From Thermoplasmata archaeon (lineage in GTDB: Archaea; Thermoplasmatota; Thermoplasmata; Lutacidiplasmatales; UBA184): a stretch of 6,415 bases of DNA. The notes under the pieces are model-generated. The model ran no database searches. It saw only the letters and a list, made by a program, of their open reading frames with translations, and had not been told where the DNA came from. The translations under genes and the position numbers were made by a program. The DNA lies in contig JASHTC010000110.1 of NCBI GenBank assembly GCA_030040755.1, positions 1 through 6,415 of the forward strand. Reading direction: 5' to 3'. Below are positions 1-6,236 of the stretch, one piece after another (positions within the stretch are counted from its first letter, which is position 1; every line of letters begins with the position of its first letter).

Positions 1-513
1 GGTGTGCTCGACCTCGGGGTGGAACTGCACGCCCCAGATGGTCTTCGTCGGGTGCGCCATCGCCTGCACCGGGCAGCTCGGGGAGTGGGCGAGGAGGCTC
101 CAGCCCGGCGGCGGGACCATCACGCTGTCGTTGTGGTTGGACCATACCTTGAGGTGGGCGGGTAGACCGGCAAAGATCGGGTGGTCCGGCCGGTCGACCG
201 TGATCTCGGCCCCCCCGAACTCGGGGGTCCCGCGCGCCACCCGCCCGCCGAAGTGTCGGCCGAGGAACTGGTGGCCGACGCAGATCCCGAGGACGGGCAC
301 GTCCAGGGCGTCCACCCACTCCGACACGCGGCCGAGGGGGGTGTCGGTCCCCTCCATGCTCAGCGCCCCGCCCGACAGGACCACGCCCGCGGCGTTCAGC
401 TCCGAGGCGGGCGTCGTGTTCGGAAGGATCGCGCACTCGACGTCGAGGTCCCGGAGGACGCGCCACTCGCGGTGGGTCCACTGGCCGCCGTTGTCGAGGA
501 CGACGATCCTCAC
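1..513 (-). CDS. guaAA: GMP synthase, glutamine amidotransferase subunit (partial, C-terminus off window)
   Basis: Class I glutamine amidotransferase subunit of the two-subunit archaeal GMP synthase. It hydrolyses glutamine and passes ammonia to the separate ATP-pyrophosphatase subunit (not in this window), which converts XMP to GMP. The 171 visible codons begin MRIVVLDNGGQ, a start typical of archaeal GuaAa. They carry the oxyanion strand LSGGALSMEG (46-55), the nucleophile elbow GICVGHQ with Cys78, and GVQFHPEVEHT (161-171) with the catalytic His165 and Glu167. Archaeal homologues are about 185-190 residues, so only some 15-20 C-terminal residues should lie beyond base 1. The GTG start overlaps the stop of the upstream 117-residue gene (GTGA) and has a strong Shine-Dalgarno. 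The family call rests on recalled motifs and is secure. It is the last visible gene of the ubiX operon; the link to that operon looks like co-expression of housekeeping genes rather than a shared pathway. Confidence 0.95.
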   Translation of the reverse strand, partial: MRIVVLDNGGQWTHREWRVLRDLDVECAILPNTTPASELNAAGVVLSGGALSMEGTDTPLGRVSEWVDALDVPVLGICVGHQFLGRHFGGRVARGTPEFGGAEITVDRPDHPIFAGLPAHLKVWSNHNDSVMVPPPGWSLLAHSPSCPVQAMAHPTKTIWGVQFHPEVEHT

Positions 514-863
514 GGCTCCTCCTCCGGGGGCGCGGCCGGCGGCGGGGCGTTCGGCCCCCGACGCATCTCCTCGACCGCCGCCTTCACGTCCCGCAGGTCG
601 GTCCGCATCCGGAGCATCTCCTCCTCGAACGGAGTGAACCCCGAGGGCGAGAGGATCCGTGCGGAGATGTAGATCCCGATGAAGATGGCGCCGACGAGCG
701 CCACGACGGTGGTGAACACGAGCGCCAGCACGAATGCGAGCGGGTCGCCGAGGACCGATTCGACCGGGAGGGTGAACAGGTGGGTGAGCTCGGCGAGCTC
801 GACGACGACCAGGAGGACGATCAGGACCGACCAGGCGAGGAGGACGAGGCGGGAGGTCCTCAT
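510..863 (-). CDS. Small two-helix membrane protein with charged C-terminal helix, unknown function
   Basis: I do not recognise a family. The 117-residue product has two strongly hydrophobic segments, about residues 6-26 and 42-69, joined by a short loop. A polar, probably helical stretch follows (about 78-102, with EEEMLRMRTDLRDVKAAVEE at its core) whose heptad-like spacing could form a coiled coil, and then a Pro/Ala/Glu tail. With basic residues before the first helix, the likely topology has both ends in the cytoplasm; this is inferred. The ATG overlaps the stop of the upstream 186-residue gene (ATGA) and has no purine-rich site before it, only a C/G-rich stretch, so translation probably depends on coupling to that gene. 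It in turn overlaps guaAA. It may be a partner of the neighbouring exported protein, but only the gene order suggests this. Confidence 0.8.
   Translation of the reverse strand: MRTSRLVLLAWSVLIVLLVVVELAELTHLFTLPVESVLGDPLAFVLALVFTTVVALVGAIFIGIYISARILSPSGFTPFEEEMLRMRTDLRDVKAAVEEMRRGPNAPPPAAPPEEEP
516..525 (-). promoter_or_regulatory. Ribosome binding site of guaAA inside the preceding gene
   Basis: On the minus strand this reads GGAGGAGGAG, with the GGAGG core 7 bases before the GTG at 513. It fixes that GTG as the guaAA start. The same bases encode the last Glu residues of the upstream 117-residue protein, so that acidic tail may be shaped partly by the need for this site. Confidence 0.75.
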
Positions 864-1420
864 GGAGGGGCCCCGACGTTCACGAGCGGGATCGTCAGCG
901 GGAGGTTGGCGAGGGAGACGGGAGACGGGCCGGCGAGGCCGGAGGTGGCGGTGACGGTGGAGAGGAGGTCCGTCCCCGAGGCTCCCCCCCCGCTCACCTG
1001 GAAGGCGAGCTCCCCGACGTACAGGGTACTCGTACCGGAGACCTCGTAGAGGGCCGACACGTTGAGCGCCACGGGGTCGGCGGAGGTCGCGAAGATCACG
1101 GTCAGCACGTCGCTCCCGTTCGCCCCGACCGCCCAGTCGAGGGGTCCGGCCGGGAACGCCGACGACCAGCTGAAGTTGGCCGCCCAGTCGACCGACATCT
1201 CGGAGTACCGGACGGTCGTGCCCACCCCCCGCAGGTAGAAGTGGGTGACGTTCGAGCCCGGCACCCGGTCGACGATCAGGTCGGCCTGGGTGAGGATTCC
1301 CGCGGCCGGCTGCCCGCTCGACAGCAGGATCGGGGTGAGGAGGATCAAGGCGACCAGGAAGATCACGATGGCCGCGAGGGGCGCGGGGAGCAGGCGGCCG
1401 ATCCGCTCCTTCCGGTTCAC
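860..1420 (-). CDS. Membrane-anchored exported protein, unknown function
   Basis: I do not recognise a family. The GTG start at 1420 overlaps the ubiX stop (GTGA) and gives 186 residues. The N-terminus is short and basic (VNRKERIGRL), followed by a hydrophobic helix at about 13-33 that could be an uncleaved anchor or signal peptide. The rest is a Ser/Thr/Val/Gly-rich, probably beta-rich domain outside the cell. It has no cysteine, and its only lysine is residue 4. Four N-glycosylation sequons fall in the outer part (NVT at 57, NFS at 82, NGS at 101, NVS at 120), consistent with an archaeal surface protein. A basic N-terminus plus hydrophobic helix also resembles archaeal pilins, but I see no clear prepilin peptidase motif, so I do not call it one. 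A longer in-frame reading reaches 1846 but merely runs antisense-like through ubiX and lacks family sense. Confidence 0.78.
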   Translation of the reverse strand: MNRKERIGRLLPAPLAAIVIFLVALILLTPILLSSGQPAAGILTQADLIVDRVPGSNVTHFYLRGVGTTVRYSEMSVDWAANFSWSSAFPAGPLDWAVGANGSDVLTVIFATSADPVALNVSALYEVSGTSTLYVGELAFQVSGGGASGTDLLSTVTATSGLAGPSPVSLANLPLTIPLVNVGAPP

Positions 1421-1992
1421 GGGGCCTCGGCCTTCCAACCCCGGTACAGGTGGTGCGGGACGCCGAGGTGGTCGAGGACCTTCCCGGCGAGGTACCCGGT
1501 GAGGTCGTCCACGGAGCGGGGATGCAGGTAGTACGGAGGCGCGGCGTCCAGCACGACGACCCCGAGCTCGCTCAGGGTGGTGCGGTTCCGCAGCATCGTC
1601 GTCGGGAGCGGGCTCTCTCGGGGGACGACCACGAGCCGTCGGCGCTCCTTGAGGTGGACATGCGCGGCGCGGGTGAGGAGGGTCCCGGAGAGCCCGGTCG
1701 CGATCTGGGCGACCGTGTTCGCCGAGCACGGCACGACGACCATCCCGCGGGTGGGCCGGGAGCCGCTCGCGATGGGGGCGTCGAGCTGGTGGTCGGAGTA
1801 GGCGACGCTCGCGTAGGCGGCGAGGTCCGAAGGGCGGAGGTTGCACTCCTCCTGAAGGAGGGCCGTCGCTCCGTCGGAGAGGACGAGCGCCACCGGCACC
1901 TCGGCCGCATGGAGAGCCTGGAGGACTCGGACCGCGATCGGAGCCCCGCTCGCCCCCGAAACTCCCACGACGATAGGCGGTGGATCAGCCAC
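1417..1992 (-). CDS. ubiX: Flavin prenyltransferase UbiX
   Basis: Joins dimethylallyl phosphate to reduced FMN to make prenylated FMN, the cofactor of UbiD-family decarboxylases. The 191-residue length matches the family. Visible hallmarks are the FMN-binding GVSGASGAPIAVR (10-22), VVPCSANTVAQIA (86-98, with the conserved PCS), LLTRAAHVHLKERRR (105-119), VVPRESPLPTTMLRN (122-136), PPYYLHPRSVDDL (152-164) and a Trp near the C-terminus (186). The GTG at 1992 is chosen because the conserved fold begins a few residues later and no ATG, GTG or TTG lies in frame across the divergent promoter region. Only a weak GGGG precedes it, suggesting a short leader. It is first gene of the minus-strand run and faces the thiolase operon. 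In an archaeon the client could be anhydromevalonate phosphate decarboxylase or a quinone-pathway UbiD; no UbiD gene is visible here. Confidence 0.94.
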   Translation of the reverse strand: MADPPPIVVGVSGASGAPIAVRVLQALHAAEVPVALVLSDGATALLQEECNLRPSDLAAYASVAYSDHQLDAPIASGSRPTRGMVVVPCSANTVAQIATGLSGTLLTRAAHVHLKERRRLVVVPRESPLPTTMLRNRTTLSELGVVVLDAAPPYYLHPRSVDDLTGYLAGKVLDHLGVPHHLYRGWKAEAP

Positions 1993-2056
1993 AGATGCCC
2001 CAGGGTTATCTGCCTCGAGGGACTCGGCTGTTAAGACGATTCTCGGGTGGGGGACG
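1993..2056. promoter_or_regulatory. Divergent promoter region between ubiX and the thiolase gene
   Basis: This 64-base gap separates two divergent start codons. Its clearest AT-rich island is CTGTTAAGAC (2028-2037), which contains the palindrome TTAA (2031-2034). On the plus strand it sits 21-26 bases before the TTG at 2057, where an archaeal TATA box would be for a near-leaderless transcript. On the minus strand it lies about 39-44 bases before the GTG at 1992, allowing a leader of about 15 bases. The same island could therefore serve both directions. Nothing else gene-like is present. The promoter call is inferred from position and composition only. Confidence 0.45.
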
Positions 2057-3220
2057 TTGGGACACCGGGCAGCGATCGTGGGAGCCGGGCACACCCGCTT
2101 CGGGGCCCTTGACGAAGGTCCCCGCGCGCTCCTGCGGACCGCGGTCGACCAAGCGTTCGCCAGCGTCGACCGGGGCGCGGAGCGCGCGCGGGTCGGCGAG
2201 GCGTTCCTCGCGACCCTCGGCTTCGGGGGCTGGCAGATCGGGAACTCCTCCACCCTCCTGGGCGAAGAGTCCGGGTTGGTAGGGGTCCCGACCACGCGGG
2301 TCGAGAACGCCTGTGCGTCCGGTGGATTCGCCGTGCGGGCGGGCGTGCGCGCGCTGGAGGAGGGACGCAGCGACCTCGTGCTGGTCGCTGGGCTGGAGAA
2401 GATGACCGACCTCCGCGCTCCGCGACGCCGCTACTGGCTCGGGGTCTCCGGGGACACGGAGTGGGAGCGTCTCGCCGGCCTCACGTTCGCGGGCGTCTAC
2501 GGCCTCATCGCCTCGGCCTACGCCCACCGACATCCCGGGGCCCGCGACGCGATGGCCGAGGTCGCCGCCAAGAACCACGAGAACGGCCGGCACAACCCGA
2601 ACGCCCACTTCCAGAAGGCCGTGAGCCGCGAGGAGGTCCTCCGGGCGCCGCGGGTCGCCGACCCCCTCGGACTCCTGGACTGTTGTCCGGTCAGCGACGG
2701 GGCGGCTGCGCTCCTGCTGGCCCGGCCGGACCGGGCGCGGGAGTTCACCGACACTCCCGTGTTCCTGGAGGGGCTCGGGGCCGCGAGCGACCGCCTGGCG
2801 GTGCAGGAGCGGCCGGACGTGACCCGGTTCGCCGCGACCCGGCGGGCAGGAGAGGCGGCGTTCCAGGAGGCCCGGATGGGCCGCAGTCAGGTCTCCTTCC
2901 TGGAGGTGCACGACTGCTTCACGATCGCCGAGCTCCTCGCCCTGGAGGACCTCGGCTTCGCCGGTCCGGGGGAGGCGGTCTCGATGACCCTCTCGGGGGC
3001 GACCCGCCCCGGGGGCCGCCTGCCGGTCAACCCCGACGGGGGCCTCAAAGCCAAGGGCCATCCGATCGGCGCGACCGGGGTCAGCCAGGTCTACGAGGTC
3101 TTCCTCCAGCTGCGCGCGGCCGCCGGAGCGCGGCAGGTCCCCGGGGCCGAGACCGCGCTCGCCCACAACGTCGGCGGCGCCGGAGCGACGGCGACCGTCT
3201 CGCTGTTCCGGAGGGGGTGA
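2057..3220 (+). CDS. Archaeal acetyl-CoA acetyltransferase (SCP2-type thiolase)
   Basis: Condenses two acetyl-CoA to acetoacetyl-CoA, the first step of the mevalonate route to archaeal lipids; in studied archaea it works in a complex with HMG-CoA synthase and a DUF35 protein. The 387 residues match the usual length (about 390). Visible features are the N-terminal AAIVGAGHTRFG (5-16), the nucleophile motif VENACASGG with Cys86, EVHDCFTIAELLALEDLGF (283-301) with His285, KAKGHPIGATG (331-341) with catalytic His335, and HNVGGAGATA (370-379), which stands where classical thiolases have a CxG cysteine, as expected for the SCP2/archaeal group. The TTG start is preceded by GGGTGGGGG and puts the first beta strand in full; the next in-frame GTG would cut it. 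A DUF35-containing gene follows 4 bases downstream. The retained Cys and His argue against the related Ltp2-type aldolases, but a role in acyl-CoA breakdown cannot be excluded. Confidence 0.92.
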   Translation: MGHRAAIVGAGHTRFGALDEGPRALLRTAVDQAFASVDRGAERARVGEAFLATLGFGGWQIGNSSTLLGEESGLVGVPTTRVENACASGGFAVRAGVRALEEGRSDLVLVAGLEKMTDLRAPRRRYWLGVSGDTEWERLAGLTFAGVYGLIASAYAHRHPGARDAMAEVAAKNHENGRHNPNAHFQKAVSREEVLRAPRVADPLGLLDCCPVSDGAAALLLARPDRAREFTDTPVFLEGLGAASDRLAVQERPDVTRFAATRRAGEAAFQEARMGRSQVSFLEVHDCFTIAELLALEDLGFAGPGEAVSMTLSGATRPGGRLPVNPDGGLKAKGHPIGATGVSQVYEVFLQLRAAAGARQVPGAETALAHNVGGAGATATVSLFRRG

Positions 3221-3224
3221 GCCG

Positions 3225-4292
3225 GTGCCGGGCGTGGTGGGTGGGGCCATCTACGTTCCGGGATTCGTGAGCGACGGCCGGCCGGTCGCCGGCCCGGACG
3301 AGGACGCGTTCACCCTCGCCGCGACCGCGTGGGAGGAACTCGCCTCGTCGGCCCCCCCCCTCCCGCCGGCTCGGGTGGTCCACCTCGTCGGCGAGTTCCC
3401 GCGGATGGTCGACTGGGGGTTCCCCGCCCTCTTCGGTCACCCCATCGACGTCGTCCCGCATCCCTCGGGCCGCCCGGGCCTGGCCGAGGCGCTCGCCCAG
3501 GCCGAGGCGGACCCGTCCGAAGCGCGGCCGGCGGTCGTGCTGGTGGCCGAGCTGCCGGAGCGGGCCGACCCGGCGTCGGCTCCGGCGTTCGACCTGGGCG
3601 CCGGAGCCGTTGCCCTGCGGTTCGGCGCCGAGGGGACCCTGTCGAGCGCCGAGCGCGACCTCCTCGTGCAGGGACCCGACCCCGTCTCGGGCGCCCGGGC
3701 GTTCCTCGCCTCGCGCGGGGTTCGCCCCTCGCTTCCCGCGGGGCGTCGCGCGCTCGCCCCGAGTTCGGTGCGGCCGTTCGTCGAGGCGCCTCCGACCGCC
3801 GTGTCGGAAGGGGCCTACGTGCCGCGGGCGCGGTACCTCGAGAACCTGGGGAGCCGCTGGCGCCTGGTCGCGGAGCGGTGCGGACATTGCGGGACCCTGA
3901 CGTTCCCCGCCCGCGGGGCCTGCCGATCCTGCCTCGCCCGGGAGGGGCTTTCTCCGTACTCCCTCCCCCGGGATGGGGGGACCGTGGTCGCGACCACGAC
4001 GATCGGCCCCGGCGGTCAGCCGACCGAGTTCGACGGCCAGGTCGCCGCCCTCGGGGAGTACGCGGTCGTGCTCGTGGAGCTCGGGCCGGGGGTCTGCCTG
4101 ACCCTGCAGGTCGCCGACGCCGCGCCCGGCGAGCTCCCGATCGGGGCGCACGTCGGCACCCGGCTCCGGCGGCTCTACCCGATGGAGGGCGAGTGGCGGT
4201 ACGGACGGAAAGCGGTACCGCTCGGTCAGCGGTCCGAGGGGGCGTCGGCCGGCGCGCGCGGCTCCCACGGGGCTCCGACCCACGCGGCGTAG
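3225..4292 (+). CDS. Fusion of a degenerate HMG-CoA-synthase-like half domain with a DUF35 zinc-ribbon/OB-fold protein
   Basis: A 355-residue protein in two parts. Residues 1-165 resemble the N-terminal half of archaeal HMG-CoA synthase: VVGGAIYVPGF (4-14), GPDEDAFTLAATAWEE (23-38) and AVVLVAELPERADPASAPAF (103-122) followed by DLGAGAVALRFG (123-134). The segment that should carry the catalytic Cys is replaced by VVPHPSGRPG (76-85), and this half has no cysteine at all. The C-terminal half of HMG-CoA synthase, with its catalytic His, is absent. Residues 199-333 are a complete DUF35: PRARYLENLGSRWRLVAERC, zinc ligands Cys219, Cys222, Cys233 and Cys236, then an OB fold ending near GRKAVPL. DUF35 proteins bridge thiolase and HMG-CoA synthase in archaea, so a scaffold or acyl-CoA-channelling role with the upstream thiolase is likely. 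The GTG start follows GGGGGTGAG. A 9-base C run at 3352-3360 does not break the frame, since recognisable sequence continues on both sides. The last 22 codons overlap the convergent peptidase gene. Confidence 0.85.
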   Translation: MPGVVGGAIYVPGFVSDGRPVAGPDEDAFTLAATAWEELASSAPPLPPARVVHLVGEFPRMVDWGFPALFGHPIDVVPHPSGRPGLAEALAQAEADPSEARPAVVLVAELPERADPASAPAFDLGAGAVALRFGAEGTLSSAERDLLVQGPDPVSGARAFLASRGVRPSLPAGRRALAPSSVRPFVEAPPTAVSEGAYVPRARYLENLGSRWRLVAERCGHCGTLTFPARGACRSCLAREGLSPYSLPRDGGTVVATTTIGPGGQPTEFDGQVAALGEYAVVLVELGPGVCLTLQVADAAPGELPIGAHVGTRLRRLYPMEGEWRYGRKAVPLGQRSEGASAGARGSHGAPTHAA

Positions 4293-6019
4293 ACCTTCTT
4301 CGCCCGGTCGGTCGGCTGCTCCTCGGGGACGAACTGGTACTTCTCCGGAGGAGGGGTGCCGGTCGTCAGGGCCACATGGTGAAGGTATCCCCGTCGGAAC
4401 AGCGCGAGGTCGACGGACGAGCCCGGCGGGCAGGCCTCGAGGTCCTTGGGTAGAGAGCTGGCCGTTACCTTGGAACCGTTGACCGCGACGATCTCATCGC
4501 CCGGGCTGACCCCGGCCCGATGGGCGGGCGTGTCGAGGAGGACCTGCGTCACGCGGAGGAACCCGCCCTGGTCCTGGTGACGCACGCCGAGGTAGCCCGG
4601 CACCGGGCTCGGGTCGTCCGCGGGCCGGGGTTTCGCCCCGAAGGTGAGCCCGGCGTAGCGGCTGAACCGGTCGAGGTCGACCTCCGCCGTCCCGCGGACA
4701 TACCGGGCGAAGAACTCCGCGAGGTCCAGGCCGGTCGCTCGCTCGGCGATGCTCTGGAGCTCGTCCTCTCCGACCCCACGCCCCGGCTTGCCGTACTCGT
4801 TCCAGAGCGTGCGAAGCACGGTCTCGAGCGAGGCGGCCGTCTCGCTCCGGTGGCGGATCTCGAGGTCGAGGCAGAGCGAGACGAGGTGGCCCTTGTAGTA
4901 GTAGGAGACGGACTGGTTCGGCGTCTCCTCGTAGGGGAAGTAGTAGTCCGTCCAGGCGACCTGCGAGAGCTCCTCGAGCGACAGCGACCCGCGTCCGGGG
5001 GCGTCGAGGACGTTCTTGGCCATCTTCGCCTCCTCTTCGAGGTACCGGCGGGGCGAGTAGAGGTTCGCCCGTCGAAGGACCAGGTCCGAGAAGTAGTCGG
5101 TCGTCCCCTCCATCCACCAGAGCAGTCGCGTGGGACTCTCCTTCGTGTAGTCGAAGGTCGTGAGGACCCGGGGACGGATCCGCTTCACGTTGTACAGGTG
5201 GAGATACTCGTGGGACTCGAGCGAGAGGAACCGCTCGTACCGCTCCTGGGGCTGGAAGATGTTCCGGGAGACGACCCCCGAGTTGGAGGTCGCGTGCTCG
5301 AGGCCCCCGTCGGGCACGTCGGTGAGATGGACGAAGAACGTGTAGCTCGAGAGCGGCGAGTCCCCGACCAGGCGCATGGCGGCCTCGGCGACCTTCGTGA
5401 GGTCCTCCTCCAGCCGGTGGGCCTCGTAGTTGCCGCCTTCCCCGCAGAGCGAGATCCGGTGCGGGATCCCCTGCGGCCGCACGGTCAGGACGACGGGGCG
5501 ACCGGCGTCGACCGGGCTGTCGACCAGCTCGTCGTAGTCCCGCGCCCGGTAGGTGGGCGGGCGGCTCCGGACCTCCTCGAGCTCGGTGACGACCCGCCAC
5601 TCGGGCGGGAGGTGGAGCTCGAGCTCGACGGGCTCGCCCTGGTGGCCGTCGACGTACGGGAGCGAGAGAGCCGCATTCAGGAAAAGGTGGTCGGGGGTGA
5701 GGTCGAGCGCCTCGGTGATCATCTCGTGGCCGTAGACCGTGTAGTCGACCCGGACCTGGGCGTGGCCCTCGGTCCGGACGCGCCAGCGGCTCGAGCCGAC
5801 CCGTTCGGTGGCGAGCCGGCTCGCGTCCGACCCCCCGCGGGCCACCACGTCCCGGAACCCTCGGACGTAGTTCACCAGCTTGTAGGACCCCGGTACCCAA
5901 GAAGGCACCACGAGGTCGACCGTCGGGCTCGATACCCCCTCCAGCTCGACGGAGAACCGGCCTCGGTGGCCGTCCCGCTGGGTGGCGTCCACCCGGTACC
6001 GGATGCGCACGCGGCTCAC
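4226..6019 (-). CDS. M61-family metallopeptidase (glycyl aminopeptidase-like) with PDZ domain
   Basis: Predicted zinc aminopeptidase of 597 residues, within the usual M61 range. The N-terminal beta domain includes the family-typical VPSWVPGSYK (38-47). The catalytic region has GGLEH (238-242, the substrate N-terminus recognition loop), ESHEYLHLYNVKRIRP (268-283) with zinc ligands His270 and His274 and general base Glu271, and LWWMEGTTDYFSD (300-312) with Glu304 as likely third zinc ligand. SYYYKG (372-377) is also typical. A PDZ domain follows at about 474-555, with GYLGV and TPAHRAGVSPGDEIVAVNG (497-515). There is no signal peptide, so it probably acts in the cytoplasm on peptides. The GTG start lies 4 bases after the stop of the 70-residue gene, with a weak AGGT before it. 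The tail after VYAAWVG (576-582) is low-complexity and overlaps the convergent gene. Specificity for N-terminal Gly or Ala is family knowledge, not visible here. Confidence 0.93.
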   Translation of the reverse strand: MSRVRIRYRVDATQRDGHRGRFSVELEGVSSPTVDLVVPSWVPGSYKLVNYVRGFRDVVARGGSDASRLATERVGSSRWRVRTEGHAQVRVDYTVYGHEMITEALDLTPDHLFLNAALSLPYVDGHQGEPVELELHLPPEWRVVTELEEVRSRPPTYRARDYDELVDSPVDAGRPVVLTVRPQGIPHRISLCGEGGNYEAHRLEEDLTKVAEAAMRLVGDSPLSSYTFFVHLTDVPDGGLEHATSNSGVVSRNIFQPQERYERFLSLESHEYLHLYNVKRIRPRVLTTFDYTKESPTRLLWWMEGTTDYFSDLVLRRANLYSPRRYLEEEAKMAKNVLDAPGRGSLSLEELSQVAWTDYYFPYEETPNQSVSYYYKGHLVSLCLDLEIRHRSETAASLETVLRTLWNEYGKPGRGVGEDELQSIAERATGLDLAEFFARYVRGTAEVDLDRFSRYAGLTFGAKPRPADDPSPVPGYLGVRHQDQGGFLRVTQVLLDTPAHRAGVSPGDEIVAVNGSKVTASSLPKDLEACPPGSSVDLALFRRGYLHHVALTTGTPPPEKYQFVPEEQPTDRAKKVYAAWVGAPWEPRAPADAPSDR

Positions 6020-6023
6020 CGAC

Positions 6024-6236
6024 CTAGGCGAAACCGGGAAGCTCGCGGTCGTCCTTCTTCTTCCCGGCGTACGGCTCGGCGGCGATCCCGAGGTGGGTCG
6101 CGAGCGACTTGAACGTCGTGACGAGCTGCTGGAGGGAGTTCGCCATCTCCCGCTGCTCCCTCCGCAGCTCCTCGATCTCCTGGCGGAGCATCCGGACCTC
6201 CGCCTCCCAATGGCTCTCCTGCGACGACCCGCCCAC
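6024..6236 (-). CDS. Small coiled-coil protein upstream of the M61 peptidase, unknown function
   Basis: A 70-residue, soluble, charged protein that I do not recognise. Residues about 9-45 form a likely helix with heptad-like hydrophobic spacing (VRMLRQEIEELRREQREMAN, then SLQQLVTTFKSLATHLGI), which suggests a dimeric coiled coil. A short basic tail follows, containing GKKKDDRELPGFA. The GTG start at 6236 is supported by GGGGAGGGA with a GGAGG core 7 bases before it. The stop (TAG) is 4 bases before the M61 start, so the two are almost certainly co-transcribed. Possible roles are a partner or regulator of the peptidase, but nothing in the sequence proves this. The alternative out-of-frame reading here (start near 6210) lacks a comparable ribosome site. 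Confidence 0.75.
   Translation of the reverse strand: MGGSSQESHWEAEVRMLRQEIEELRREQREMANSLQQLVTTFKSLATHLGIAAEPYAGKKKDDRELPGFA

Noticed and set aside
1421..1846. Upstream extension of the 186-residue gene to 1846
   Set aside because: It would overlap most of ubiX out of frame with an Arg/Pro-rich sequence. The GTG at 1420 gives a proper basic N-terminus and anchor helix and a GTGA junction.
2012..2028. Inverted repeat GCC-GAG/CTC-GGC in the divergent region as an operator
   Set aside because: Only six pairs with a two-base bulge, common by chance in GC-rich DNA. No recognised regulator site.
1993..2295. Upstream in-frame extension of ubiX to 2295
   Set aside because: The extra N-terminal residues would be antisense to the thiolase start and have no counterpart in UbiX proteins. 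The GTG at 1992 gives the normal length.
2006..3250. 414-residue minus-strand open frame opposite the thiolase
   Set aside because: The thiolase on the plus strand has all family motifs. The minus reading is compositionally biased, crosses the divergent promoter region and has no recognisable domain.
3352..3360. Run of nine C as a possible frameshift or slippage site in the DUF35 fusion
   Set aside because: HMG-CoA-synthase-like sequence before the run and both later domains are in the same frame, so no indel is needed to explain the gene.
3329..4453. 374-residue plus-strand frame overlapping the DUF35 fusion in another frame
   Set aside because: Arg/Gly/Pro-rich shadow translation without domains. 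The zinc-ribbon and OB-fold signals are in the other frame.
4520..6112. 530-residue open frame on the plus strand opposite the M61 gene
   Set aside because: It is antisense to a gene with clear catalytic motifs. Its product is rich in Arg, Gly, Val and Glu with no recognisable domain. Long antisense frames are expected at this GC content.
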